Positions 1-12,223 of a DNA stretch of 64,000 nt are shown here, one piece after another. This DNA is from Lepiota brunneoincarnata. Its lineage: Eukaryota; Basidiomycota; Agaricomycetes; Agaricales; Agaricaceae. The position numbers and the translations under genes were made by a program. Under the pieces are notes generated by a model. That model ran no database searches and was not told the origin of the DNA. It saw only the letters and a program-made list of their open reading frames with translations. Each line of letters begins with the position of its first letter. The first letter of the stretch is position 1. The stretch is taken from assembly GCA_023014365.1 (NCBI GenBank), contig JAEBUN010000006.1:1426001-1490000 (forward strand), written 5' to 3'.

Positions 1-37
1 CAATCATACAGCGTAGAAGGTTAAGTCCTAATTGAGT

Positions 38-2426
38 TCATAGGTCGTCCTCTGGATCCCAGCGAGAAATTTTGTCGAGCGGTTGATAATAGTATTGTTT
101 GTACTTCTTCGTTTCGGTTCGTTTCCCTGGCCGTGGCATCATGCTCCGTATGAGACTGGCACGTTCTTGGTCGCAGTCCATTTCTGGAACATAGAACCAG
201 CGCGCTTCCACTGGATGATCGCGGTTGTCCTGGAATCATTTTTTAAGTATGAGATTTCACTGGTCAACAACCGGAGATACCTTGTAACTACTATCCACCT
301 TTCCAAATACTCCACTTCCTTGCCCCACTGTACCATTATGTAACACGCGGTCAAACACAGCGTACCATTCTTGTTCACTTCGCTCCGCTTTCATTGAGGG
401 CCGGCTTTGCATCACAATTTTGTAAATCGAAGTGATGGTTAATGATGAGGCTCGTGACGTAGCCATGCCTTCAATAATCATCCCACAAATTTCTGCCTCT
501 TCGACGGATATTCCGTTCAGGTCCCGTTTGTCGTCAGAACGAGGTGGCGCCAACACTGAAGAGGCTCGTGACGACGATGCGGAGCGATCGGAGACATCCT
601 CCGTATGTTCCTTGGACGCTGGGATCGGAACTTCCGGGGAAGCCGGGTCATTGCGTCGCTTCTTAACGCCGACTTTTGCTCTATCCTGGGAGGGCGCTGC
701 AGATGAGAGGGGAAGAGCCGCTGTTGCGAGAAGAGCCATCAGCTACCCTCGCCCGTTTCCGGGCGCAGCTGTCAGTCGACTTGCTTTTGGAACGTTTCTT
801 GGAAGTCGAACTGTCGACAACGACGTGACTCGATGGACGGTTCCCCTTTGTGGGTTCTATGTTCTCCTTCGTCTTATCCTGATTCCCTTTCCGTGGCTCC
901 TTGCTCACTGAGCGTCGCTGGGGCACGGCATCCTTGGGCCTTAGTCCTATGGCCCGCGAAGATTCCCCAAAATTTCCGGCAGCACTCTCGTCGAGGGGTG
1001 TGATAGTAGTGGAGCGTGGGGATGGAGCTGGGATAATGGGCGTAATGACCGCATCCTGCGAAAGGAAGTGGGTTCTTGAAAATTCTGAGGGTGCGGATTG
1101 TACAGATGATTGAGCCATAATTTCTGATTGGGGGAGATTGAGTTTGATAATGGTAGATTCTGTTGACACACATGCCGAGTGGTCATGAGGTGTGGGAGTC
1201 AAGTCTGGCTTCTGAGATCACAAGAAGCCATGAGACGGGGGAGGTAGAATAGTGAGCAAGACACTTACTGGGGTGTTGGATACTCCATCCGGATTCAAAT
1301 CCTCTTCAGCATCCTGTTCTGCGAAAGCAGTGGCCATACAACAAGCATCTTCTTCTCCCATTTCGGATGAGATTGGTGATAGCGGAGAGGAAGGGGTAAT
1401 GAAAGGTGATGAGGGGGTGGAGAGACTCGCCGAACATGACCTAGCCGGAAGGAGAGTAAGTGACGGTGCTGGTGAGAAAGGTGGTGAGGAGGGTGGCAGA
1501 GGAGACGATGGTGTCAGAACCTCATCAACATCCATACTGCTATCCCTGTCGCTCGTCAGAGGGGGAAGCGTTTCCATTGATCCCAAGGTTGGAGAGGTTG
1601 GTAGAGATGGTGGTATGACCGGAGATGATGCGGAGGTTACCTCGGGCACTGACATATCGCTTCGTTCGTCGATTTCAGCGGGGAAGGGATAAACTACGGG
1701 GGTCGGAATGGATGGAGCCGGTTCAGAGATGGGTCGTGAGACGGCTGGCACTCCAACAGCCGATTCTGTCGCAGGGACGGATTTACGAAGTGGGAGTACT
1801 GACGATGTTTGGTAAGGCATGGGCTCCGTTTTCCATCGACCCCGCTCTGCGGATGTACGGAAACATGTGGTCCGAATTCCGAGCTCACTGAGTGAGAAAC
1901 CGGTTCCCTCGCTTTGCTCCTCGTCGTCCAAGTCGAAGGTAGGGGGAAGGTGATGTGGTGTCGTGCGGACCAGGAGATCACGCCGGCCATCGTCAAAAGC
2001 CACTTCAACGCTCTCACACAATTCTGACGCGTCGAGGCCTGAGGCCTTACTGTAGCGTTCCTTCCTCGCGGAGCTTGACTGTGACCCGAAGGGGGTGAGG
2101 AGGTAGGATTGAGATTTAAGATGCATGTAAGGAACCTGAAGTCGCTGCCAGGTGCTATGGGAATCGTCGTGGGGTTCGCTCGTAACGCGAAATTCCGCGC
2201 CAGCTCCTATGCGAGGGCTTGAGCCAATGTCTGCATAATCGTAGGCATGTCTGGGTGTATTTGGTGTCGTTGGGAGGGAAGACGAATGGGCGGATGAGGA
2301 GAGCGATTGTTGGGGGAGATATGGCTCTGTCCATGATGATAGCGGGGGTAATGTAACATCGGCCATGTGGTTGGAGAGTCTTGTAAGATGGGAGAGTTCT
2401 GCAAGATGGTGAAGAGTGGGCGACAT
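38..2426 (-). CDS. Unrecognised Ser/Pro-rich protein with a winged-helix-like C-terminal region
   Basis: Four exons join in frame: 1269-2426, 747-1211, 281-685 and 38-229 (introns 57, 61 and 51 nt, all GT/AG), giving about 739 residues. I do not recognise the family. The first ~400 residues are Ser/Pro-rich and low in complexity. The middle is basic, with Lys/Arg clusters that could act as nuclear localisation signals. The last ~150 residues look folded: a helical stretch around SIYKIVMQSRPS, then VFGKVDSSYK, and a C-terminal block rich in Tyr and Lys ending ISRWDPEDDL. A winged-helix DNA-binding fold is possible but is my guess. The ATG at 2426 is the most upstream in-frame ATG; one at about 2366 is an alternative start. 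Four ACGCGT boxes lie 38-113 nt upstream. The gene is divergent from the transporter at 3642. Confidence 0.7.
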
Positions 2427-2463
2427 GGGGGTCAGGGTGATAAGGGCAGTGTCACGTGTGTGC

Positions 2464-2539
2464 ACGCGTTGATTCACACTAAACGCGTTTCGTACGGAGT
2501 TCGAATGAGTATAGACTCCGCCCACGCGTCTAAACGCGT
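2464..2539 (-). promoter_or_regulatory. Cluster of four ACGCGT (MCB-type) boxes
   Basis: ACGCGT occurs at 2464-2469, 2483-2488, 2524-2529 and 2534-2539, just upstream of the minus-strand start at 2426. In ascomycete yeasts ACGCGT is the MluI cell-cycle box bound by MBF (Mbp1/Swi6) at G1/S genes. Clustering near one start codon suggests the same kind of control for the gene at 38-2426. That role is inferred. Confidence 0.55.
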
Positions 2540-3641
2540 GACTAAATCTAGTAACGTGACATCAACCCTTAGTATCTGCATCGGCACTGTGTACAACACA
2601 CCGAACCAGAACGAACCCTGGCTAGAGCTAGAACACCATGCGGTGCTGCCGGCCCAGTTTCTTTGTTGTGCCGGGCGGAAGAGGTACTCCCCTACTCTAG
2701 TGGGGTAGGTGTGATGCCGACAATGGGTCGGGAGACTGCAGATCCACCGGGTTCGTTGAATGTGGTAAAAGTGGGGGCTTGGCATTTTGTAATCCAGATC
2801 CTGGAATATCCATGGAACAGCTCGCCTGGAACAATAGACTTTGGCTTGGAGACCGACAAGAGGTGGTAGTATCGATACAAGCTGTTAATCGGGCTCATCT
2901 CCAAAGCGCTGGCTTCTGAGAAAGACCCAATGGGTCGCGGTATAGGGTTTGAGTACCTGCATAACGCTGTAAGCTACGTACCGAGTGTTGACTGAGCTGG
3001 GATGAGTTCAAAACGCACGATTCGACGGTGGAGGGTCCCTGCTATTACTGAACCGATAATCCCATCAAGTGGGTGAAGTATAGTGACCAATATGTGAGCA
3101 AACAAGCGAAGCCTTCCATGGGTAAAGAAAATAGTTGGTGCTGGTGGTGGCAGGAGAAGGGCATGACGGAGGAAACAATGAGCTAAATTAAACGCTCTGA
3201 TTGATTGAATCACGGAGTGTCACGTGCATTAACAAGGCGATATCGGATATCCTTACATCATTTATGAGAAGGCAGATAGAGAGGGAGCTGGGTGACACCG
3301 AAAAGCCCAGAGTATTGCCTTGCCGTCGCTCTATAATTATATCGGCCTTGCTATGTACACGCCGTATGGCACCTCCGCTGGTTCGCCTGGTAAATTCAAT
3401 AGAGTATTCATTTATGTGTGGACGGGGTCCGGATCTTCACCCAGCAACGTCGCGACATCAGCCATGGATTTTGATAAAGAAGCACGGTTGCACGGTTGAA
3501 CAATCACCGGCCGTCGTGTCGGCCCGTGCGCCGGGGAGCTTCCATAAAGAGACAACCTAACCGGAGCAGAGCGCCGTTCCGGTTCCACTGAATAGATGGA
3601 CCTGGGGCTTCACACCGACCACTCCGTTCCCTGAACCCTTC
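2540..3641. other. Intergenic region between divergent genes
   Basis: About 1.1 kb between the ACGCGT cluster and the NIPA start codon. I see no protein-like frame, RNA gene or transposon in it. It probably holds the promoter of the transporter and the 5' leaders of both genes. Confidence 0.5.
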
Positions 3642-6351
3642 ATGTCCTCAACATCCATAGCGCCGTCCGCAACAACTACGGCCGCCGCTGCGTCATCCTC
3701 GGCGGCATCCAACACGCTATCTGTAGGCTCAAACCTCAAGGTCTGCCACTGTCATACACAGCGCGCCCGACAAGGCTCATTTAGTTGGCAATCCAGGTCG
3801 TCGGAGTCATTCTCGCAGTTGTCAGCGGAGTCCTGATAGGCTCAAGTTTTGTATTTAAGAAGAAGGGTCTCCTTCGCTCGCAGGCGGGCAAGGAGCTCGG
3901 CGAGGGTGTAGCATACCTCAAGTCGGCAAGTGTCCTCTGTCCTTTCCACCTGGGCATCCTTCTTATAGACTCAACATCAGCCATTATGGTGGCTCGGAAT
4001 GTCGAGTACGTACCGGGAGGTTACTCCACATGGCCGACAGCTGATAGCCATAATACAGTGATGATACTGGGTGAAATATGTAACTTTGCTGGTTCGTATC
4101 CGTTTATCACTGTTTGTGTACAACCGACGTTTTCCAGCGTATGCATTTGTGGAAGCCATCGTTGTAGTAAGTGTGCAGAGTAGCCAGCGATATGTTTGTC
4201 TGATTGCTGCCTCCATAGACACCACTTGGGGCCCTATCCGTCGTTATATGTGCAATCCTGTCATCGCTTTTCCTTAACGAAAAGCTCACGTTCTTTGGCT
4301 GGTTGGGTTGTGGTCTATGCATAGTGAATATCCTCTCTTTTGTCATATCTTGTCGTGCTCACAGGGGCCTCTAGTTGGGATCGACTATCATTGCGCTCAA
4401 TGGTCGGTTGCTCTTCGCCAGTGCTTGATCCTATTTAACCATCTATACGTAGGTCCAAAGGAAGAATCGGTGGGACAGATCCGCGAGTTTCAGAAGCTTT
4501 TCCTGGCTCCAGGCTTCCTGGTGTTCTCAGGAGCTCTCATTGCTGCGTCACTGGTTATAATTTTCTACTTCGCACCCAAGTGAGTACCCAGACGCTCTTA
4601 TTGCCGCAAGCACCTCACGTTTCCAATAGATATGGAAAGAAAAACATGTTTTGGTACATTGCAGTTTGCAGTATGATCGGTGGCATTTCCGTCAGTGTCA
4701 CTACCGGCCTTGGTGCGGCGATCGTAACAACAGCAATGGGAGAGAATCAGGTACATTTCACTTCACATATGATAGGCCGGTGTCAACGTGTTTTCTAGTT
4801 CAAGTATTGGTTTATGTATTTCTTGGCTGGTTTCGTCATCGCCACCCTGCGTAAGTCGTGACCACTTCGATTTACTACGAGATGTTGATTCCCCTCATAG
4901 TTACGGAAGTCTACTACCTCAATATGGCCTTGGCGCTTTTTAATACAGGTACGTGCGACTGACTTGCTCACGTTGCCGTTTCTGACGTACATTTCCAGCC
5001 ATGGGTAAGCTACTCGATACATATTGAATTTGATTATTAACCGGTCCTCTTAGTCACCCCCACATACTATGTCATATGTGAGCGGAGTTTGTCTCCAACA
5101 TTGTGTCTTTTCCTAACGAGTTTCCAGTCACGTTTTGTTCCATGGTCACCACAGTTGTAAGTTGAAGGCAGCGGCTTCCCTGCAATGATCTTCCGGGCAC
5201 TCAGCTCTCGTCCTTTAGGTGTTATTCAAAGGTCTTAAAGCATCGGCGACACAGATCCTGACGCTCGCCCTGGCATTCATCGTAATCTGTGTTGGGATCA
5301 CCATTCTTCAAATGTCCAAAATTGATCCAGTACAACTTAATAAGCTGGACCGACGTTCTACAATTCTGCTCCAGGCCGCCCGCTCACAAACAGAGACCGT
5401 GGATGAGAAGGGTCCGATCGGCTTGGAAGACCCTGGAATGGATGCACTCCGGGGTTCATTTGGCACCATCGGCAGCATCATCCGTGCGAGGAGCGTCAGG
5501 AGGATGAGCCAGAATTACAGCCACGGGCCCAGTTATCGGGCTCGTCCACTCGGTGCTGCAGACTCGTACGCCAGCGGACTTCCTTTCACAGCCGAGGGCG
5601 GACCCGATGAAAGGCCGGATGGTTTGAAGCGCCATCAGCTCTACGATGCTCCTGTACCTAAAGAAAATGACACTACATCGTTACATTCACAGATAATCAA
5701 CAAACGTCCTACCATCAAGTTCGACAGCCAAGATGTCGTCCATCAATACAATCCCCCAGGCCAAGGAGCGAACCAAGCCATACACGAACATCGCACTGCT
5801 GTCGGGAGTCCAGTTCCAAACAGCTACCCTCCTCTTCCCCTTCTAAAGTCACCTCTGCCTGCTGAGGGAAAGCTCTTGGAGCTCGACGGCCCTGAGACCC
5901 AGAGCCCCTACCGCCTGCAGACCCTGCCCCAGGTGATGACACTCGGACGAGTATCATCCCACCCTACCTAGAGCGAAGCCCCAGCGGCGAGGTGCGGAGT
6001 GCACCGCCGACAATGCATGCGCGATTCCATTCACCACCATTACCCACATCGCGGAAGAATCTACGCGATCTCTTTACAAGCTCACAAAGCACAGGGACAC
6101 TCCTGTCCTTCCCGTCAGTGACTGATTCTGCCCGGAGTGAGGGGTGGGATGATGAGGAGCTAGAACGGCAAAAGGAGGTAGCGAGAGAGAGGGAGCGTGG
6201 GCGGTCAGTGAAGCGGTATCCAAAGGCGGATGGAGAAGATGACAGGGAAGAGAGTGTATCGCTGTGGCATAAATCTGCGAACGATGATGAAGACGATGAG
6301 CCCCCACCGGATGGAGGTATCAGACTTGTACAACAGCCTAATAGGGTGTAG
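3642..6351 (+). CDS. NIPA-type magnesium transporter
   Basis: A membrane protein of the NIPA (DUF803) family, thought to move Mg2+ across membranes. Frame-consistent exons: 3642-3740, 3785-3925, 3981-4005, 4059-4091, 4138-4166, 4219-4323, 4375-4402, 4453-4579, 4630-4750, 4799-4850, 4901-4948, 4999-5004, 5054-5077, 5128-5156, 5219-5932 and about 5974-6351, total ~652 residues. Family hallmarks are present: GSSFVFKKKGLLRSQ in TM1, MILGEICNFAAYAFVEA, ILSSLFLNEKLTFFGWLGC, and the last helices LALAFIVICVGITILQMSK. A long hydrophilic cytoplasmic tail follows. Odd points: exon 12 is only 6 nt, and intron 2 (3926-3980) has a GC donor. The last junction is unsure: a 41-nt intron restores the frame to the stop at 6349-6351, otherwise the protein ends at 5971, and a 1-nt indel is also possible. 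Confidence 0.93.
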
Positions 6352-6579
6352 GTTGAGCGTTCGCATAGACATTGGGACAGGACCATCTTTGTTTTTAATC
6401 ATGTATCTCGTTGGGAATCTTAATGGGCAACGACTATCATGACTAGCTACGTCGTTTTTGTTTCTCCTAAATTGTATCTGTTTTCGTAGAGTCGTTAACA
6501 GCGCTTGCAATGTGTATTCATACCGGCTTCAAAAGACTCAAAACCTTCGCATCGGCACATTCTTGACCGCAGAGATTTA

Positions 6580-9500
6580 TCAAATATGAGCGTTGTTCCA
6601 GAGTGAACGGACAATAAAGTCATCTGGTTTGGGATTCCGACTCGAGAGAGCGCGGGGTTCATTTCAAAACGCACTGGAACATCGACGAGGTTAGTTGGGG
6701 TATAATATGAAAATGGAAGAGCAGGCAGGCCTACAGGTTCTATCGACCCCAGGAACGAGATAGAAACCATTGTTCGGTAAGCCTGTCTTGGTGTCGACAA
6801 AGATACCAATGGTTCCTGCTGGATGATCTATCCAAGTCCAGGCAGCGACACCGCCTTTGGCGGACAAGGTGAAGGTGAGGTCATTTGAACGTGTTATGGA
6901 AATCCTTGGATCCTCGAGTTTTGCGTTGGCCAAGGAGGTCGGCGTGAACTTTGGGGGGGAAGGGTGGGTAAACCCAGCACTATCAGTCTTGGGAATATCC
7001 CAAGGTATTATTAAAACGAGCAGGTACGCACCCATTGTTCATTGGTTACTAGTCGATTACCCACTCTTGCCGTCAGGTTCAAAAGCATCCAGACCTCTGT
7101 GACATCGTGTCCGGTGGGTAGGATGGTGTCTAAACCAGTTTGTCGAAGGATGAGCGAGTTGTTGAGGCTCGGGACCGTGAATGTATGTCGAGAGGAGCTG
7201 AGAGTGTTGCCTTTCCAGTCGTACCATGTCAGCTGCGCATTCCCTTTGACTGGCTCCCAGCGATCCGAGATAACCAAAACTTCAAGTGTCTCGTTCTGGG
7301 CGGTCCAGAACGGATAAATAGTCACAGGCGAAAACACGCCCGTGAGTCCATACTGCAGGACCTTCCACCGCCCAGAGTACTCGACACTCGACCAACTCAC
7401 ACCTTGCCAAATGTCATTCAACTGCCACACGAGCGCACCGAGATTGTTCTCGCCCTTCCCTGCACCGTGACGGTACCAAGCCACCTGAGCTACCATCGCG
7501 AGGTTTTGAAAGACCTGGGTGCTCCAGCACCATTGTGCAAAAGTCTGGTTGGTGTCGGATGTACCTGGGCGTGGAAGCCAGATTTCAACTGCGAGAGTCA
7601 ATTGTGCTTGACCTTGGGGTGCGTTGGGGTTGGGGAAGTCGAGACTGCCTGCTGCTGGGTGGTGGTCTCGAGACATTACGACGGTGGAGTTGAAGGAGAA
7701 GTCGTCTGGGGAGGTGAGCACTTCTTCCCAAGTGTAGAAGGACGGCATCGAGTGGAAGCTGGAAGCCGTACAAGGAATAAGACGTTGTTTTGAAGGAAAT
7801 AATGCGTTAGTTATACCCGAATTCGTTCATGAAACTACGCTGTGTGATTAGTAGACGTAGTATATAAAATGTGGATTACTTGCCGTATGACAGGAAAGGT
7901 TTCGTAGTTAAATGCTTGGGAGGCATCATAGTTATAACGCTCTGCAGAGAAAAAACACTGTGAGAAGAAAAGAGCCGACACAGAGGTTAGCACACCTCCA
8001 TTGCCATAGATCTCTCCGGGCGTTGCGTTTCTTAGCCGTAGTTCGTATGGGTCCAAGCTCAGAACACCGGTGGTCGTGGAGCAATCGGTGTAGGGTACCT
8101 GCGAAAAACCTGAATTTATGCACCTGTACCAGACAGTGCGACGAGGCTTACGGAACGCGCCTCCGAGGATACAATGGGTTGGAGGAAATCCTGGAATAAT
8201 GCAACGTACTAATCAGAGTCGGTGAGCTGCAACTAATTGACAATAGTGGCGGCAGTGACATGCCTCGTTCAGATAGTGAGTCCCATTCGCTAGTGTGCGA
8301 GTTGCGGTCGTGACAATACCCTCAATCTCATTCCCACCAGCCCATTGCACATTGCTAGGATGTACGTTAACACGCCTCACGTTCTGCCGTACCTCAGGTT
8401 CAATGGACTCTAGCAAAAAGGTGTTGATCGGGTACATCGAGTCAGAGAAAATGAGCTCAGACCAGGCCAAAATGCCCATCTCATCGCAGAGAGAGTAGAA
8501 GTCATAGACACCGCCGGCAATATTGGAGTTGGACGGTTGATAAGTGCCTCCTCCCCATATGCGCAGCTAGCACCTCCATTTCAATGACAAGTCCAGTGTG
8601 TTGGGAGAGGGCGATGACGAACCATATTTTGTCCGCTCTTAACAGCACTCTCGAGAACCCATCGCACCTGGTCGGCGGTCGTCCTTGAGTAGAAAGGATC
8701 AAATGGGATGATGTTGGTACCAAGAGCATAGAAGGATTTTCCGTTGATATTAAAATGCCAGTTATCTCCAGGAGTGATACCCCGGGTCCGAATCTCTTCT
8801 TGGGTATACGGTGCTTGGACGAGCTGGATGGTGCGGAACCCTGTACGAGCGTTGAATGAGACACTGTCGATAGTATTTCCTTGAGATCTCAGGTCAAGTG
8901 TAACCGACAGATTGTATAGCTGTGGTGTGCCAAGGTTGTGAGGATACCATCGCTTGGGTATAGAGTTCGATATCCTCCATACTGCATTCACCCAACTTGG
9001 CCCACCCCCGCTGCTGGAGCGAACGGCGGAAACGGGGAAGGTTTTGGATTGCCTAAGTTCGGGAAAGGCAAGAGTCAATGAGGCAGACCGGAAATCCGTC
9101 GACGATTGCACAGCCAAAGTCACATTAACGACCCAATCTGCATCCTCCCTTGGAGGAACGGAGAACGTCTGACCGAGCTTGTAGATATCGATAGAACTTT
9201 CCTCGATGAAAATCGGGCTTGAAGTGCTGACACCTCTTTTGTCTGGGGAGATTGGTGGGGTTCTGGTTATCTCCTTCTTGCCACTTGGCGAACCCAATGT
9301 TACGAAGTAAGCAGGCTTATATATGCCACTGGGTACGAAAGCTGGTCCCTGGCCATCTCATCAGATAAAAGTGTCATGCTTAGCAGGAAATAAGCGAGTA
9401 CCCAATCCCATCCAAAGTCCGAGGCGATTTTCCTAACCCACTGACGGACCCCTGGATATTCGTACTTGACCATTCAAAGTGAACGTTAAGAACTATAGTG

Positions 9501-10187
9501 ATTAGTGGCACATACGTTGTCACTAGTTCTTACACCATTTCCATTTGGAAAGTAACTCTGCGTCCGGTCTTTGTGTGACGTTCAGTCCGTAGGTCCATGC
9601 AGACTCAAAAGCGACGGTTAGCTGGGCGTTCTTGGGAGACGCTAGTAGATGGGTGACATCGAAAATATATTGGCGGAACTGATTGTTGACCCATGCGAAC
9701 CGGCTGATTAGCTAGCGTCTAGCGCGACAGAAGATAATTCAAGTTTTGGCTGCTTCAGGTGAACCATGATATATGACGCCCGTACAATATTCGCAATCGT
9801 GTCAATCCCATAGAAAACAAGCAACGTCTTCTTAGAATTCTTGAACGCATCGCTCTCGAGAAACGGCGAGATGTCCGCTGTATAAGTCCAGTTTTCATCA
9901 ACAACCCAGCGTTGAGTAAAATCTGTCGAGTGTGTTCAGGGGTGCATGCGAGAGGCGGACATCATCAAAAGCTTCTGACCATTTATCCCGAGTAATGGTT
10001 CCGTGATGATTCCAGCATTCAACAGGTCGATATGGGCTTGATTCGGCGGGCCAGTAGAGGGTATTTTGATCGTTCCGTTAGAGTTTGTTAGTGTCCACTT
10101 CAAGCTAGCGAGGTTGATGACCTCTGCCAGAGCAGATGTCGCGAATAGACTTGTTAGAAAGAAGCGAGACAAGCGCGGCCACGGCAT
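6580..10187 (-). pseudogene. Secreted beta-mannosidase (GH2) with four apparent frameshifts
   Basis: Exo-acting GH2 beta-mannosidase, which removes mannose from the non-reducing end of manno-oligosaccharides. It starts with a signal peptide (hydrophobic core FFLTSLFATSALA). The acid/base Glu lies in WAGGNEIEG and the likely nucleophile in NEFGFHS, which is assembled across two splice junctions. Traced exons: 9980-10187, 9786-9922, 9536-9718, 9402-9492, 8623-9348, 8264-8566, 8152-8208, 7996-8098, 7884-7941, 7817-7834, 7032-7758, 6735-6987 and 6580-6673. Splice sites look sound; two introns (8209-8263 and 7835-7883) have GC donors. The frame breaks by one base near 9697, 9560, 9455 and 6640, while the protein match continues in the next frame each time, ending at SLWNNAHI and the stop at 6580-6582. 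Either a young pseudogene or uncorrected indels in the assembly. Confidence 0.85.
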
Positions 10188-10641
10188 CGTTCACAGCGGG
10201 GGAGCCAGCATTCAGCGCACCAAACCCATTTATGTGGGATACCGCATGACAATGTGGTGCAGTGTAGCGGACTTCTGGGCTAAGAATATACGTTCCTTGG
10301 CGCGGGGTGCATGCACTGGGTCAAGAGGAAGAAAAGAAGATGTATCACGGGCTCATGTTGCTGAGACCTGGGACTTGCCCCGGAGTCGGGGGGTTAGCAC
10401 TGGACCGTGGTCCAACTGCAACCCATTATATCGCTGACAGTGAATTGACTTGAGTATCGCAGAGCCTAACACCCTCGCGTCGACTGCGTCGCATGGGGGG
10501 CCAGTACAATCGTCGATGAGAACAACGGATAAAAAGAAGTACAGGTCACGTTCCGGAAGCGCGATCACATGAATGCTCCAGTGTAATCATCGATCAAAAT
10601 ATGATAATAACGGGCGTTATTGTTATCATAGATTTAATTTA
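10188..10641. other. Intergenic region
   Basis: Lies between the 3' end of glyoxalase I and the start of the beta-mannosidase gene, both on the minus strand, so it should hold the mannosidase promoter. Nothing else is recognisable. Confidence 0.5.
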
Positions 10642-11405
10642 TCAGGGTAGGACCTCAACCCAGTACCTGGAAAATAGACGTATCAGAGGCGCAGGAAGCA
10701 TCTTTACCCAAGCAACTATAGCTCACCCATCAGGGTCAAGGATGAAAGCGATATTCTTCATCTTGCCGTCCGTGAGCTTCTTCTGGAACCGAACACCAAG
10801 CTGCTCAAACCGTTCGCACGCTTTCTCGACATCGTCCACAGTGATGGCGATATGTCCAAAGCCACGCCCGGGATCTGAATTACCACTGGAGTATCCCTTG
10901 AAATTGGGATCGGACTCCGTGCCGTGGTTATGCGTTAATTCCAGAATGCCTAGGGAGAACCCTGTAGGTTAACCAGGACCAACGTATTGCGGGATCAGAA
11001 ACCAATACAGTACCTTCGCGGGCGAACCGAGCCATCTTGTCTTCCTCGGTCAAATCATGTCCTTCGTGGTTATACGCTAAGAAGTACAACGTAAAGTCAT
11101 TGAACTCCTTAACTGCGGCGGGGAGTCGGTGAATTAATGGACGAAGTGGTGCAGTGATTAGGTTTTACCGTCGTAGAGTTCCATCCCAAGTATCTAGAAG
11201 TTGTTCCGTTGGTTTCTGAGAATAACGAGCTACACGAAGCTTATATAGCTCACGTCTTGATAGAATTTCAGCGACACCTTGGGATCTTTGACACGGAGCA
11301 TCGTATGATTGAACTATTCAGGCGGAAATTATCAATCTGTTCTATGCAGCTGCAGTCGATCACTGGACAAACCTTGAAGCTTGCTGTCTCTGCAGTGCGA
11401 GGCAT
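10642..11405 (-). CDS. GLO1: Lactoylglutathione lyase (glyoxalase I), single-domain
   Basis: Converts the methylglyoxal-glutathione hemithioacetal to S-lactoylglutathione in the cytosol, the first step of methylglyoxal detoxification. Six exons join without a break: 11373-11405, 11254-11313, 11169-11193, 11014-11112, 10727-10961 and 10642-10666, giving 158 residues. Family landmarks in order: [11 protein letters not shown] at the N-terminus with the first metal-site His, [37 protein letters not shown] with the metal-binding Glu, [20 protein letters not shown] with the second metal-site His, and the end FILDPDGYWVEVLP with the last Glu. The length fits a single-domain enzyme rather than the duplicated yeast form. 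All introns are GT/AG and 52-60 nt. Nothing suggests loss of function. Confidence 0.95.
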
Positions 11406-12223
11406 GGTGACGATGTGAGTAAAGGTAAAAACATCATGGCGTCTGTCTTTATAAGGTCTCGAAACCGCAATCATACATGACGACATGATCAGTCAGCACA
11501 AATTTCCAAACCCGGAAGTTCAAGGCCACAGAATTGTCTACTCAGGGAATAACAAGCTGCTTATGGGTGCCAGGGACTTCAAAGCATGGATCACAGTTGG
11601 GCAAATCCCAATTCATGACAGTAAGTCAAAGGACACAGCCCCAGCCCAGCACAGCCCTGCGTTCAGTATTCCTCTCTAGTCCCCAAAATTTTTTTTTGGT
11701 AGCAGATAGCACAAATACAACACGAATAGTACCGAAGATAGCACAAATAAAAATTTATAGAGGAAAGGGGGGGTATCCATCAGACAGACACTCATCTCGC
11801 AGGCAAGTCTATCCTCACACTCTTAACGAGGTAGAGAGTAGAAGCAAGCCTAAACGTCCTCGAGACCTGCATACGCAAAGCCATGTTCTCTGTTAAACGA
11901 GAGAGTGCGGATGTCATCGATTGGATATGAAGGATGCGGCATTTGTAAAAATGCGAGACTCGGTCAGTTTCTGTAAACAGATCCTGTTCGAGTATGTTCT
12001 AAGGAGCAATAGATGGGTCCAGCAGGGTTTATATACACCGCTTACATGGTCCGTGCGCAAATTATTAAGGTAAGCTAAAATTTTTCCTCCGGGCCATCGG
12101 AATTCGGACGAAAGACCCGAAGGGGAGGTCCATTATGTATTTGCAGTGGATAAATGATATACGTGTGAGAGGACAATGAAGGAGGGAGGGACGACCAGAT
12201 GCCACGCTATGAGAAATCAGAAT
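11406..12223. other. Intergenic region
   Basis: About 0.8 kb between the start of glyoxalase I and the 3' end of the RBR ligase gene. It should include the GLO1 promoter. Frames here show no protein-like composition, and I see no repeat. Confidence 0.5.

Noticed and set aside
1252..1692. Plus-strand open frame of 146 codons
   Set aside because: Antisense to the Ser/Pro-rich exon 1 of the gene at 38-2426; Ser/Pro codons read backwards give Gly/Glu-rich open frames.
7140..7793. Plus-strand open frame of 217 codons
   Set aside because: It is antisense to the beta-mannosidase exon at 7032-7758, whose protein match is strong; the open antisense frame follows from codon composition.
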